Below, in pieces: positions 15,741-25,911 of a stretch of 36,777 nucleotides of DNA. The notes under the pieces are model-generated. The model was not told where the DNA came from. It did not search any database and saw nothing but the letters and a program-made list of their open reading frames with translations. Position numbers and translations under genes: made by a program. How positions within the stretch are numbered: the first letter of the stretch is position 1; each line of letters starts with the position of its first letter. Source of the DNA: Planctomyces sp. SH-PL62 (GTDB taxonomy: Bacteria > Planctomycetota > Planctomycetia > Planctomycetales > Planctomycetaceae); contig CAMDDX010000028.1 in NCBI GenBank assembly GCA_945893075.1, positions 1 through 36,777 on the forward strand, written 5' to 3'.

Positions 15741-16835
15741 ATGTCCGATTTACTTCAAACCCCGTCGCATGATTGGCACGCCGCTCATGGCGGGCGGATG
15801 GTCGAGTTTGGTGGCTGGCACATGCCGGTGCAGTACCGCTCGATCACCGAAGAGCATCACGCCGTGCGGCGTGCGGCGGGGCTATTCGACATCGCGCACA
15901 TGGGACGGTTGCGATTCAGCGGGCCGGACTCGGTGAAGTTTCTCGATCACCTGCTGACGAACGATGTCGCGTCGTTGAAGCCGGGACAGGTGCGGTACTC
16001 GCTGATCTGCAACGATGCGGGGGGCGTGCTGGATGACGTGCTCGTGACTCGGTTCGAGGGCTGGCATCTGCTGGTCGTGAATGCCTCGAACCGACTGAAA
16101 ATCGTCGATTGGGTCACACAGCATCGCACGGGTTTCAATGTGCTGGTCGAAGATTGTTCGGCCGAGTGGTCGATGCTCGCGCTGCAAGGGCCGAAATCGG
16201 TGGAGTTACTCTCGCCGCTGGTTGGCGAAGACATCGCTCACTTGCGGTATTACTTCGGTTGCGAGACGGACGTGCTCGGCCAGCGCGGCATCGTGACTCG
16301 CACGGGTTACACGGGCGAAGATGGCTTTGAAGTAATTCTGCCTCGCGAGCACGGCGTGAAGTTGTGGGAGACGTTGATCGAACGGGGAGCCTCCGCCGGA
16401 TTGCTGCCGTGTGGGCTGGGCTGTCGAGATACGCTGCGGCTTGAAGCCGGAATGCCGCTTTACGGACACGAGTTGTCGGAGTCGATCGACCCGATCTCGG
16501 CGGGACTGTCGTTCGCGGTGAAGTCGCAAACCAAAGACTTCATCGGGAAGGACTCGTTGCTGGCAAAGCCTCAGCCGCCCGCCCAGAAGCGAGTCGGACT
16601 CGTGTTGGCTGGCCGACGGATCGCTCGTGAAGGAGCGCAGGTTCTCGCGGGACAGGTTGATATCGGCGAAGTGACCTCGGGGACGTTTTCGCCGACGCTC
16701 GAAAAACCGATTGCGATGGCGTACATCGCGCGCGACGCCGCGATCCTCGGCGCGACCGTCGAAGTGGATATCCGCGGCCAAAGCGAGCGGGCAACCATCG
16801 TCGAGTTGCCGTTCTATCGGCGGGCACGTTCGTGA
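15741..16835 (+). CDS. gcvT: Aminomethyltransferase (glycine cleavage T protein)
   Basis: 364 residues, full length. It transfers the methylene group from the aminomethyl-lipoyl H protein to tetrahydrofolate and releases ammonia. 'HGGRMVEFGGWHMPVQY', 'HHAVRRAAGLFDIAHMGRLRFSG', 'YSLICNDAGGVLDDVLV' (folate-site Asp), 'LALQGPKS', 'RTGYTGEDGFEV' and 'GCRDTLRLEAGMPLYGHEL' are GcvT signatures, and 'GEVTSGTFSPTLEKPIAMAYI' closes the barrel domain. gcvH and gcvP, often next to gcvT, are not in the window, so the system is either split or continues elsewhere. It is convergent with purH. Confidence 0.96.
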   Translation: MSDLLQTPSHDWHAAHGGRMVEFGGWHMPVQYRSITEEHHAVRRAAGLFDIAHMGRLRFSGPDSVKFLDHLLTNDVASLKPGQVRYSLICNDAGGVLDDVLVTRFEGWHLLVVNASNRLKIVDWVTQHRTGFNVLVEDCSAEWSMLALQGPKSVELLSPLVGEDIAHLRYYFGCETDVLGQRGIVTRTGYTGEDGFEVILPREHGVKLWETLIERGASAGLLPCGLGCRDTLRLEAGMPLYGHELSESIDPISAGLSFAVKSQTKDFIGKDSLLAKPQPPAQKRVGLVLAGRRIAREGAQVLAGQVDIGEVTSGTFSPTLEKPIAMAYIARDAAILGATVEVDIRGQSERATIVELPFYRRARS

Positions 16836-16849
16836 CCTCGGAGTCGCCG

Positions 16850-16918
16850 GTAGCCGCGTTTCGCCAGAACGCGGTAATTCGGTGAACAACAGCCCGCGTT
16901 CTGGCGAAACGCGGCTAC
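16850..16918. repeat. Inverted palindrome pair, family D (GTAGCCGCGTT)
   Basis: Copy 1 begins GTAG at 16850, copy 2 on the minus strand at 16918; both read GTAG then CCGCGTT-TCGCCAG-AACGCGG, identical over the whole hairpin. The pair fills the convergent gap between gcvT and purH and ends 6 nt from the purH stop. Confidence 0.88.
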
Positions 16919-16924
16919 GTCAAG

Positions 16925-18544
<1,620 letters not shown>

Positions 18545-18556
18545 GAATCGGTCTCC

Positions 18557-18624
18557 GTAGCACAGGCGGCCCGCCTGTGATTTTTCAAATCGCCCCAACG
18601 GAGCAGGCGAGCCGCCTGCTCTAC
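18557..18624. repeat. Inverted palindrome pair, family E (GTAG + CAGGCGG)
   Basis: Copy 1 (plus, 18557) reads GTAG then CACAGGCGG-C-CCGCCTGTG. Copy 2 (minus, from 18624) reads GTAG then AGCAGGCGGCTCGCCTGCT. The first two stem pairs differ between the copies, both compensated (C-G to A-T, A-T to G-C). It lies just upstream of the purH ribosome binding site, so it would be inside or next to the purH leader. Confidence 0.88.
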
Positions 18625-18676
18625 GTCACGCGGCGGATGCTAGGAGTGGCGGAATCGAGCGTCAAAGGAGTGAGTT

Positions 18677-19144
18677 TCAATACTGCTCGTACATGTGCTC
18701 GCCGCCATGAGCCGGGTTGCCAATCAGTTTTCGCTGGCACGGGTCCACAACGAAATCCAATTGTTCGAGCGGAATCTGACCGATGAGCACCGGTACGTCA
18801 TCGGGAACTTCAGTGACGTCGAGAAAGCAGCTTCGGCCCTGAATCGTGATGTTGACTGGGCTGTAGATGGCCGCGACGCGTACGCCACCGGACGTGCGGA
18901 CTCGGCGTTTGCCTGTCTTCTCCAAGCCGAGTTGCTTGATGATTCGTTTGGGGAGCGAAAGAGACGTCGCCCCCGTGTCGACGAGCGCGTCGAGAATGAC
19001 GACATGCCGCACATCGTCCGCTGCCAGCAGTCGTCGCCGAACCGCCCAAAGATCGTCGAAGTTCTCGATCAGAACTTCCGTGGTGACTCGCCCCATGTTG
19101 TTGGTCCTTTTTTTCGGCGCACTTCGGATTTTGGTGGCGGGCAT
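18677..19144 (-). CDS. Clan AA (retropepsin-like) aspartic protease
   Basis: 155 residues from the ATG at 19144, chosen because GGAGG lies 5 nt upstream; a second ATG at 19096 with AAGGA upstream would give 139 residues. 'VILDALVDTGATSLSLPKRIIKQLGL' carries the DTG active site of retroviral-type aspartic proteases, and 'VPVLIGQIPLEQLDFVVD' is the matching hydrophobic-hydrophobic-Gly motif. Only one DTG is present, so it must work as a homodimer. The first 17 residues are basic (ATKIRSAPKKRTNN), not a signal peptide. Such small stand-alone proteases occur in bacteria with unknown substrates; some resemble toxin-antitoxin-linked genes, but no partner is seen here. Confidence 0.85.
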   Translation of the reverse strand: MPATKIRSAPKKRTNNMGRVTTEVLIENFDDLWAVRRRLLAADDVRHVVILDALVDTGATSLSLPKRIIKQLGLEKTGKRRVRTSGGVRVAAIYSPVNITIQGRSCFLDVTEVPDDVPVLIGQIPLEQLDFVVDPCQRKLIGNPAHGGEHMYEQY

Positions 19145-19245
19145 GTCGACCTCCGGTCTTTCAGTATTCGCTCGGTCCTGCAAAAGCGGCCATTCTACGG
19201 CGATGAGTCGCTCGGCACAGAGCGAAAACAATTCTTGACCAATGC

Positions 19246-20217
19246 TTAGCCCTCTTCACGGCGCATGATGGCAGCGTGCAGCGCCGGCACGGTCGCCTTG
19301 TGGTCCCCTTGAACGTAGAAGCTCTGGCCGCCGTCGGCGACGGTGCGGACGAGAATCGTTTTGAACGGGCGGAAGTAATAGCGTGGGTCGTTCTTCGGAG
19401 CTTCCTGCGAGAGGTCATCGCCGAGGCTGGGCAGGTCGAAGACGGCGGTCGTGAAGTGGCAGATCTTTTCATCGCGGCGATGCGCGACGTTGCGAGCCAT
19501 CGCCAATGCCTTGAGATACACCTCCGGACCCATCACTGCCGACCCGATGTTGAGGAACACGCCCCCTTCCAGATTCATGACCGACTGCGTGAAGATCAGG
19601 AAGTCGGTGTACGAGGTCGCTCCGGCCGCGGCTCCGTCGAAGTTCGGATGCTCGTGAACGATGTCCTGGCCGATGCAGACGTGGGCCGTGACGGGGACTC
19701 GCAGCCGATAGCCGGCCGCAAAGATACTGGTCTCGCGAAACGGGAATTGTTCTTCTTCGATCGTCCGCCCGACCGATTCGCCGAAGCCGAGCCCGTCGCG
19801 ATGCCCGGCGCTCACGGCGTCGTTCAATTGCGATGTCTCTTGCCACAAGCCGAACTGACCCTCTTTGACGTACTTGGCCACGCTCTCGCAGGTCTGGCCG
19901 ATCATCGCGAGTTCAAAATCGTGAATGGCTCCGGCACCGTTGAAGCCGATGTGGGTCAGCAGTCCGCGCTGCATCAAGTCGATCAGCAACGGAGCGTTGC
20001 CGGCTCGCAGCACGTGCGCGCCGCATAAGAAGATGATCGCGCGGCCGTTCCGTTTGGCTTCGACAATTCGCTCGGCGAGGATCGGGATCGCGGGATGCTC
20101 GAATGGTACTCGCGAGCCGCCCGGCTGATTGAGAATCGCCTCGCGGCGCAGGTCGTGGATTCGCTCGTCCAAAGGCAGAATGCGAAGTTGGCTACGATCA
20201 AATTGCGGGAACGGCAT
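19246..20217 (-). CDS. Deoxyhypusine-synthase-like (GSU2085-type) protein
   Basis: 323 residues, ATG with GGAG upstream. 'AIIFLCGAHVLRAGNAPLLIDLMQRGLLTHIGFNGAGAIHDFELAMIGQTCE' is the typical segment of the bacterial DHS-like family I know as GSU2085; 'VPVTAHVCIGQDIVHEHPNFDGAAAGATSYTDFLIFTQSV' and 'LEGGVFLNIGSAVMGPEVYLKALAMARN' are its Rossmann-like NAD-binding parts. True deoxyhypusine synthase modifies eIF5A in archaea and eukaryotes; bacterial relatives often make homospermidine or have unknown roles. The substrate here cannot be read. The gene diverges from the acyltransferase at 20363 across a 145-nt gap that probably holds both promoters. Confidence 0.78.
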   Translation of the reverse strand: MPFPQFDRSQLRILPLDERIHDLRREAILNQPGGSRVPFEHPAIPILAERIVEAKRNGRAIIFLCGAHVLRAGNAPLLIDLMQRGLLTHIGFNGAGAIHDFELAMIGQTCESVAKYVKEGQFGLWQETSQLNDAVSAGHRDGLGFGESVGRTIEEEQFPFRETSIFAAGYRLRVPVTAHVCIGQDIVHEHPNFDGAAAGATSYTDFLIFTQSVMNLEGGVFLNIGSAVMGPEVYLKALAMARNVAHRRDEKICHFTTAVFDLPSLGDDLSQEAPKNDPRYYFRPFKTILVRTVADGGQSFYVQGDHKATVPALHAAIMRREEG

Positions 20218-20362
20218 GAACGACTCCGGGACAAAACGCGGTGGGACGAGGCGACTCTAAGGTCGTGAGCGACGACCGAAAAGACTGAGCGAGCACGCAA
20301 CAGCAGCCCTTCTGAAAGAAGTTGATTATGCTCTGGCAACCCCACGTAAGAGCGACTCCCAG

Positions 20363-21517
20363 ATGGCAGATGATCCCCAGCGGCAACTTGACGCAGCGAA
20401 CGCACCGCGAGTCGCGTCCACGGTGGATCGCCCGCCGGCTCGGTTCGCGTTTCTCGACGGTCTGCGCGGGCTCGCGGCGTTGGGGATCGCGTTGTATCAC
20501 ATTTGGCGCTACGAGCCGCTGCCGTATCCGGCGATGAATTGCTTACCGTGGATTGTCGATTGGGTGTTGCTGCGGTCTTGGGTCGGAGTGCAATTCCTGT
20601 TGGTGCTCAGCGGGTTCGTGATTGCCTTCACGTTGCGCGACACCTGGGTGACTCCGCGCGAAGTGGCGTCGTTTCTTGGACGGCGGATCGTGCGACTGGG
20701 ACCGCCGTATTGGGCCACGCTGGCGTTCGTGCTGGTGTTGCATGTGGTCAACGTGACTTGGTGGAACCTGCCCCCTTCCTTCGAGGAACCGCTGACGAGC
20801 GGTCGCGTCTTGGCGCACACCGCGTTTCACCAGGATGTGCTGGAAGAAACGCCGTTGTCGGCAGCCATTTGGACGGTCTGCATCGAGATGCAGTTCTATG
20901 TCGTGAGCGTGCTGGGCTGGGGGATTGCTCAACGGCTGCGACGCCGGTCCGTGCAGCAGTCACCGAAGCCTTCGGCGACGGCGTTGATGTTGGTCTTCGC
21001 TCCGCTCGCATTGGTCTCACTGGTCTATTGGAACCGGCAAGACAGCACTGAGCCGTGGGTGATTCATTTTCTGTGCTCGTTCTTCTTGGGGATGGTGACA
21101 TGGTGGACGCTCGACCGAACCGTCTCGCCACTGGTCTTCGTGGTGAGCATCGCCGTCGTGGCCGGACATCTGGCGTTCCAATGGAAGTTGGAGAATGCGC
21201 TCGCACTGACGGCCGCGATAGTGATCTTCGTCGCCGGACGAACGCAGCATTTTCACGATTGGTTGAATTGGCGCTGGCTGCAATACCTCGGCCGAATTTC
21301 TTACAGCCTGTATTTGATCCACTATCCGGTGAGTCATTATCTGACGTGGTTCGGTTGGAGATGGTGCAACAACGCGCCGACGCCGGTTCAATCGAGTTTG
21401 ATTTTGCTGACGTGCCTAGTGGCCAGCCTTGCCGCCGGGCATTTGCTGTACGTCGGCGTGGAATTGCCCGCTGGTCGCTGGTCCGCTTGGTTGAAAGCTC
21501 GGCGGCCTGTTGTTTGA
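20363..21517 (+). CDS. Membrane acyltransferase, OafA/YrhL type (Acyl_transf_3)
   Basis: 384 residues, about ten hydrophobic segments. 'FAFLDGLRGLAALGIALYHIWRY' is the family opening, with R and the catalytic H in the first membrane segment; 'LLVLSGFVIAFTLRDTWVTPREVASFLGRRIVRLGPPYW' is the second signature (SGF followed by the RR(I)xRL.P.YW motif). 'WTVCIEMQFYVV' is the W..E..FY motif. 'LQYLGRISYSLYLIHYPVSHYL' is the typical end segment. Members acylate sugars or lipids of envelope glycans. It is followed on the same strand by the cyanophycin-synthetase-like gene after 95 nt, so the two could be cotranscribed. Confidence 0.93.
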   Translation: MADDPQRQLDAANAPRVASTVDRPPARFAFLDGLRGLAALGIALYHIWRYEPLPYPAMNCLPWIVDWVLLRSWVGVQFLLVLSGFVIAFTLRDTWVTPREVASFLGRRIVRLGPPYWATLAFVLVLHVVNVTWWNLPPSFEEPLTSGRVLAHTAFHQDVLEETPLSAAIWTVCIEMQFYVVSVLGWGIAQRLRRRSVQQSPKPSATALMLVFAPLALVSLVYWNRQDSTEPWVIHFLCSFFLGMVTWWTLDRTVSPLVFVVSIAVVAGHLAFQWKLENALALTAAIVIFVAGRTQHFHDWLNWRWLQYLGRISYSLYLIHYPVSHYLTWFGWRWCNNAPTPVQSSLILLTCLVASLAAGHLLYVGVELPAGRWSAWLKARRPVV

Positions 21518-21612
21518 GGTCTTGGATGAAACAGTCGATGCTGATACGTTCCTGCAGTCGTTTGGTTTGTTGAGAGACAGCGTTCGTCTACGAAATTGAG
21601 AGCCGGTGTTTC

Positions 21613-23748
21613 ATGGAGTTTTGTCAGATCGTCGCCTACCACGGGCCAAATCGCTGGGCGGGAGTCCCGACGTTGGAAGTACACGTGGATTTGCAGGCTC
21701 GGAAGTCATGGCGATCCAGCGAGGATCCGCAGGCCATCGCGCGGTTGCTGGCTTGGTTACCCGCGTTGAACGATCCACCGCCGCAGGCTCCACCGGGAAC
21801 GAGTGACAGACCGCCGACCGAGTCGTTTGCCAAGCTCACCCAGCGCGGACTTTCGCTGGCCAACGTGTTGGAACGAGTGACGTGCGTCCTTGAAGCGGCG
21901 GCCGGCACGCCGCCACATTACAGCGGTTGCCACGCGACCGAGGGCGCAGCGACCGTTTATCTGACGTTTGAATTTGAAGCGGAGCCGCTCGGCCGAGCCT
22001 GCTTGGAAACGGCGCGGACGTGCGTGCTGGCGGCACTCAACGACACCGACTTCGACGCGCCGGTGGAGATTCGCAAGCTGGTGGATCTCGCTGACGACGT
22101 CCGCTTGGGGCCGAGCACTCGCGCGATTCTGCGAGCGGCGGCGGCTCGTGGCGTTCCGTGCCGGCGGCTGACGACGGGCAGTCTCGTGCAGCTTGGCGAA
22201 GGGGTTCGGCAACATCGCATCTGGACCGCCGAGACCGATTCCACCAGCTCGATTGGAGAAAACGTCGCTCAAGACAAAGAGCTAACGAAAATGCTGCTGC
22301 GAAACGTCGGCGTGCCGGTCCCGCGAGGCCGCGTCGCTGAATCGCCAGAGGAAGCGTGCGAGGTCGCTCGCGAGATCGGCTTTCCCGTCGTCATCAAGCC
22401 GCGTGACGCGAATCATGGCCGAGGCATCTCGTTCGACCTGATGACCTGCGAAGGGATCAACGAAGCCTTCGATCATGCGCTCGGCGAAAACTCCGCCGGC
22501 ACCTCCGGAGTGATCGTCGAGCAGTTCGCACGCGGGCCAGCGCACCGGTTGCTGGTCATCGGTGATCGGCTGATCGCGGCGACTCGCGGCCAAAGCGATG
22601 TCGTGGTCGGCAATGGTCGCCACTCGATCACAGAACTGATCGAGGAGGCGAATCGCGATCCGCGGCGCGGCGAGAACTACACCGACAAGCTGGACACGAT
22701 GAGCCTCAACGAAGCCGCCGAGGCGCGGCTCAAACGCAAAGGGCTGACGCGCGAATCCATCCCCGACGTCGGGCAAGAGATCATCGTGTGTGTGAACGGC
22801 GATTTGACAACCGACGAGACCAGTCAAGTTCATCCCGCCGTGGCGGAGCGTGCGGTGCTCGCCGCGCAAACCGTGGGCTTAAACATCGCCGGCCTGGATG
22901 TCATCGCGACAGACATCAGTCGCCCGCTCGAAGAACAAGGGGGCGTGATCATCGAGGTCAACGCCGGCCCCGCGCTGTCGATGCACGTCGAACCGCTTTA
23001 CGGACACCCTCAACCAGTGGGCGATGCGATTATCGAATTGATGTTCCCCGGCGGCGAGAACGGTCGCATCCCGATCATCGGCATCGCGAGCAGTCCCGAG
23101 GCGGCGGACATCGGTCGTTTGATCGCCGAACTGCTGCGCCAGTTCGGACGCCGAGTCGGCATCGCGGTCGGTGACGATGTGCAGATTGATGGCCAGCAAC
23201 CATTCGTGCTGCGCGGTTCCGACCATGACCGCATCAACTCGTTGCTGCTGCACCCGCGTGTTGAGGCGGCGATCTTTGAATGTCGAACAGAACAATCTCT
23301 GGCCAGCGGTCTGGGCTGTGAACGCTGTGATGTTTCCGTCCTGACCAACGGAGTTTTGACGAGCGATTGTCCCAGCAGCGATGAGTTGCTGTCTGGTGTT
23401 CTGCCGCTCGTGCATGCGGTTCCGCTGGAAGGAACACTCGTTGTCCCAGCCGACGCACCGCATTTGGAACGACTACGGGCCGCCTGCCGAGGCCAAGTGC
23501 TGCTGTATTCGACCGCCGGAGAAACCGCGCCGCTGCGCGAACATCAATCTCGCGGCGGGCGAGTCGCGTTCTTGTTGCACAACAACTTGGTTCTTGGAAC
23601 CGGGCCGAACGCCTATTTCCTGCCGCTCAGAAAGGCGGAATCTTCCGCCCCTGTTGTTCGCGAGAATCTTCTGCCCGCCGTCGCCGCCGTTTGGTCAGCC
23701 GGTGTGCCCGCCGAGCGGTTACGCAGCATTCTCACGCGGAATTCTTAA
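21613..23748 (+). CDS. Cyanophycin-synthetase-like protein with a degenerate Mur-ligase domain
   Basis: 711 residues; CphA1 proteins are usually near 870-900. The N-terminal domain (1-160) keeps 'YHGPNRWAGVPTLEVHVDL' but lacks the H..EH helix motif. The ATP-grasp domain (about 215-480) is well kept: 'DKELTKMLLRNVGVPVPRGRV', 'GFPVVIKPRDANHGRGISFDL', 'VVVGNGRHSITELIEEANRDPRRGENY', 'EVHP'-like 'SQVHPAVAERAVLAAQTVGLNIAGLDVIATDIS' and 'GGVIIEVNAGPALSMH'. The Mur-ligase-like part starts at residue 486 as 'IPIIGIASSPEAADIGRL', where CphA1 has the GTNGKTT P-loop; later 'GLGCERCDVSVLTN' still aligns. Only one ATP-driven reaction is therefore expected, as in CphA2, which polymerises beta-Asp-Arg dipeptide. 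The product here is unknown. Confidence 0.85.
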   Translation: MEFCQIVAYHGPNRWAGVPTLEVHVDLQARKSWRSSEDPQAIARLLAWLPALNDPPPQAPPGTSDRPPTESFAKLTQRGLSLANVLERVTCVLEAAAGTPPHYSGCHATEGAATVYLTFEFEAEPLGRACLETARTCVLAALNDTDFDAPVEIRKLVDLADDVRLGPSTRAILRAAAARGVPCRRLTTGSLVQLGEGVRQHRIWTAETDSTSSIGENVAQDKELTKMLLRNVGVPVPRGRVAESPEEACEVAREIGFPVVIKPRDANHGRGISFDLMTCEGINEAFDHALGENSAGTSGVIVEQFARGPAHRLLVIGDRLIAATRGQSDVVVGNGRHSITELIEEANRDPRRGENYTDKLDTMSLNEAAEARLKRKGLTRESIPDVGQEIIVCVNGDLTTDETSQVHPAVAERAVLAAQTVGLNIAGLDVIATDISRPLEEQGGVIIEVNAGPALSMHVEPLYGHPQPVGDAIIELMFPGGENGRIPIIGIASSPEAADIGRLIAELLRQFGRRVGIAVGDDVQIDGQQPFVLRGSDHDRINSLLLHPRVEAAIFECRTEQSLASGLGCERCDVSVLTNGVLTSDCPSSDELLSGVLPLVHAVPLEGTLVVPADAPHLERLRAACRGQVLLYSTAGETAPLREHQSRGGRVAFLLHNNLVLGTGPNAYFLPLRKAESSAPVVRENLLPAVAAVWSAGVPAERLRSILTRNS

Positions 23749-23756
23749 GACAATAA

Positions 23757-23894
23757 CCACCGTACCTCACCCTCCTGAGTGAGATCTTTGTTTCAGTGGC
23801 ACCAGTGCCGTTGATGAAATCTACCATCCAGGCGGCGACGGCCGGCGGGGTCTCAACCTCAGTGACCGCCCTCACCGAAGGAGTCATTCAAACC
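23757..23894 (+). pseudogene. Remnant resembling the C-terminal tail of a planctomycete ECF sigma factor
   Basis: The frame of the downstream gene is open back to 23757 and reads 'APVPLMKSTIQAATAGGVSTSVTALTEGVIQTMM' before the signal-like hydrophobic segment. In planctomycete ECF sigma factors with long C-terminal extensions I recall the pattern 'STV.AA...G.VSA.V.ALTEGVL..M' directly before a membrane segment. The sigma domains themselves are absent. It may be a true N-terminus, a fusion scar or a leftover; weakly supported. Confidence 0.35.
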
Positions 23895-25265
23895 ATGATG
23901 ATGAACAAACGAAAGACGATGTCGGTCGTCCTCCTGTTGTTGGTCAGCGCCAGCGACCTGGCCTCTCACACATGGGCAGCAGAGCCGGCGGAGGCGCTGA
24001 CCGCGACAACGTTCGCGCAGTATCAAAAGCACATCCAGCCTCAGCCCGGCGAATCGCGTTGGATGGAGATTCCGTGGTTCCTGGACCTGCACGCAGCCCG
24101 TCAGAAGGCGGCGACCGAAGGAAAGCCATTGTTTATCTACTCGTCCGGAGGAGCCACCGGCATTGGAGCGTGTTGAAGCGGCGGCCGAACGGTGGGCCGT
24201 GCGCCTGCCTTGTGGACCGAGGAAAACACCAAGCTGATGCGGGAGAACTTCGTCGCCGTCTCGCTGAGTGTCCTGGAGTACGACCGCACCGACGCCGTCG
24301 GACAATTCCTGCGGGATTCCGGCGTGAAGCTCCGCCGATTGGAGGGCTGCCTGTGGTGCGTGACTCCCGGCGGCAAGATTCTGGAGAGCAACCTTGTCGT
24401 TGAAAAAGGGAAAGAAAGTTTCAAACCCGATTTCGACTTGCAGGGGGCACTGGAAAAATGGCAGGCCCTTCCCGAAGCGGAGCGTGTACCGGGTGCCGTC
24501 CAGGTCGGCGAGATGGACATGGTCGATCGCCAGCGTGCTGTCTTAACTCCGCCACCAGGAACGTTGATCCTCAAGCTCTATTACCGAGCCTTCATGCGCG
24601 AGGACAACAAGCTCCGTTACCTGACGGACAATGATCTCTGGCACGATGAGAAGGGGGAAAAGACGGAAGCGAAGTTGGTCCACCGGAGGATTACCACGCC
24701 TCAGGCCCACCCCGATCACATGTGGCTCTCTGAGGCAGAATGGAAATCGCTGATACCAGCCAACCCGCGCGTGGGCGACAAGTTTGCGATGCCGGCGGGT
24801 ATCGCCGATCGTCTCGTGCGCCGGCACCTGAACCCGAGGTCGGTTTACGACGGGCATAGCGACGGGCTGGACAGTGCCTCGGTCCGCGCCGCCGAGTTGA
24901 ACCTGACGGTCGAGGCCGTGTCCGCAGACAGAGTTCGCTTGCGGCTGGACGGCCACGCCAAACTGGGACAGCCTCCAACCCCAAATGTGGTCGCCGGCAA
25001 GATCGCTTCGATGAGCCAGTGGGGCTACGACCCAAAGCTACTCGGTTTCCTGGAGTACGATCCGCAGAAGCAAGTCTTCACCCGTTTCGACGTGGTGGCT
25101 TTGGGGGATCAGTTCGGCAGGGTAGGTCTCACGATTGGTGCCGCACGCCCGGGCTGCCAACCTCTGGGAATCACCTTCGAACTGGTCACCGGAGACCGGC
25201 CTGCCGATCGCGTTCCGCCCGGCAGCGCGTCGACCACCCGGCCCTACTTCGATCCAAAGCGCTGA
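23895..25265 (+). CDS. Thioredoxin-like protein with in-frame TGA at a Cys-X site (candidate selenoprotein)
   Basis: One frame runs from the ATG at 23895 to the TGA at 25263-25265, broken by a single TGA at 24174-24176 (codon 94). Read through, it gives 456 residues. Residues 1-29 form a signal peptide. 'ARQKAATEGKPLFIYSSGGATGIGAC-U-SGGRTVGRAPALWTEENTKLMRENFVAVSL' matches a planctomycete thioredoxin-like family I recall, in which 'KP..(W)..NGHPLGCT-U-NNG..DRA..FSD..V...L...FVPV' has Cys followed two residues later by Sec; here the TGA codon falls in that motif. The C-terminal part ('HMWLSEAEWKSLIPANPRVGDKFAMP', 'YDPKLLGFLEYDPQKQVFTRFDVVALGDQFG') is also family-like, so both sides are conserved. 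Conventional calling would yield 23895-24176 and 24192-25265. A nonsense mutation remains possible. Confidence 0.6.
24177..24205 (+). promoter_or_regulatory. Possible SECIS-like hairpin downstream of the in-frame TGA
   Basis: GGCC at 24183-24186 pairs with GGCC at 24195-24198, leaving the loop GAACGGTG; one C-G and one G-T pair extend it and a bulged G allows two more pairs. Bacterial SECIS elements lie directly after the UGA with a small G/U-containing loop. The loop here begins only 11 nt after the TGA, nearer than usual, and GC-rich DNA forms such hairpins by chance. Weak. Confidence 0.25.
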
Positions 25266-25911
25266 GGTTGTCACCGCGGAGTCGGCCAAAGCTTTTTCGA
25301 TAACCGACAGCCGAAGACTCTGTTCAATCTCGGCGGCATGGTGGATCAGCCACCGACGTTCACGGGCGAGAGCGGCGTCGGCTTCGCAGTGACAACGACC
25401 GGAGATCTGGTTTGCTTCGGCTTGAGCCCTCTCAACAACGGCGCGGATGTTGTCTTCTCCGGCAATCAAGTCGTCGCCGCTCGCGCTGCCGAACGACCAA
25501 GTGGTCGTGGCCAGCGCGGACGGAAGCCGACCAGCAAGCCGAGTGACCTATTGCCGCCATTGCGGTGTTCCGCACACGGCTGCAAGTTGGTCACAGGTGA
25601 AGAGGTCGCGGCTAGGTGAACTCACACGGGAGGGATTGCTCGCGCTGGTTCACGATCTGGCACTTCCTGCTGCTGGTTTGCAATCGAGTGAACTCGGTTG
25701 CTGGATCGCGGGAGTCCCGCTTGCACGTCCTCAATTGAACTGCCAGTGTGTTGAGAGAAGAGAGACGAGTACCACGCTTCGGGTCGAGGTCTTGTCTGCG
25801 TCCACAAACCGAACCTCAAGGAAGCCAAGGTTCGAATCACTGCTTGCAAGTCGGGCCGCTCACATTTCTTTCTCGGCCAGCCGACCGTCTTCGGTCAAAG
25901 GATTTCGTCTC
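25266..25911. other. 646-nt stretch without a convincing gene
   Basis: The gap between the thioredoxin-like gene and the RTX gene has open frames on both strands (for example the frame that joins the RTX gene from 25447), but they show no recognisable motif and their starts lack ribosome binding sites. Fragments such as 'YCRHCGVPH' could be remnants of a decayed gene. The last 20 nt hold AAAGGA, the likely ribosome binding site of the next gene. Confidence 0.5.

Noticed and set aside
25447..25911. Upstream extension of the RTX gene to an ATG at 25447
   Set aside because: No conserved sequence and no ribosome binding site, whereas the ATG at 25912 has AAAGGA and is followed by the expected N-terminal motif.
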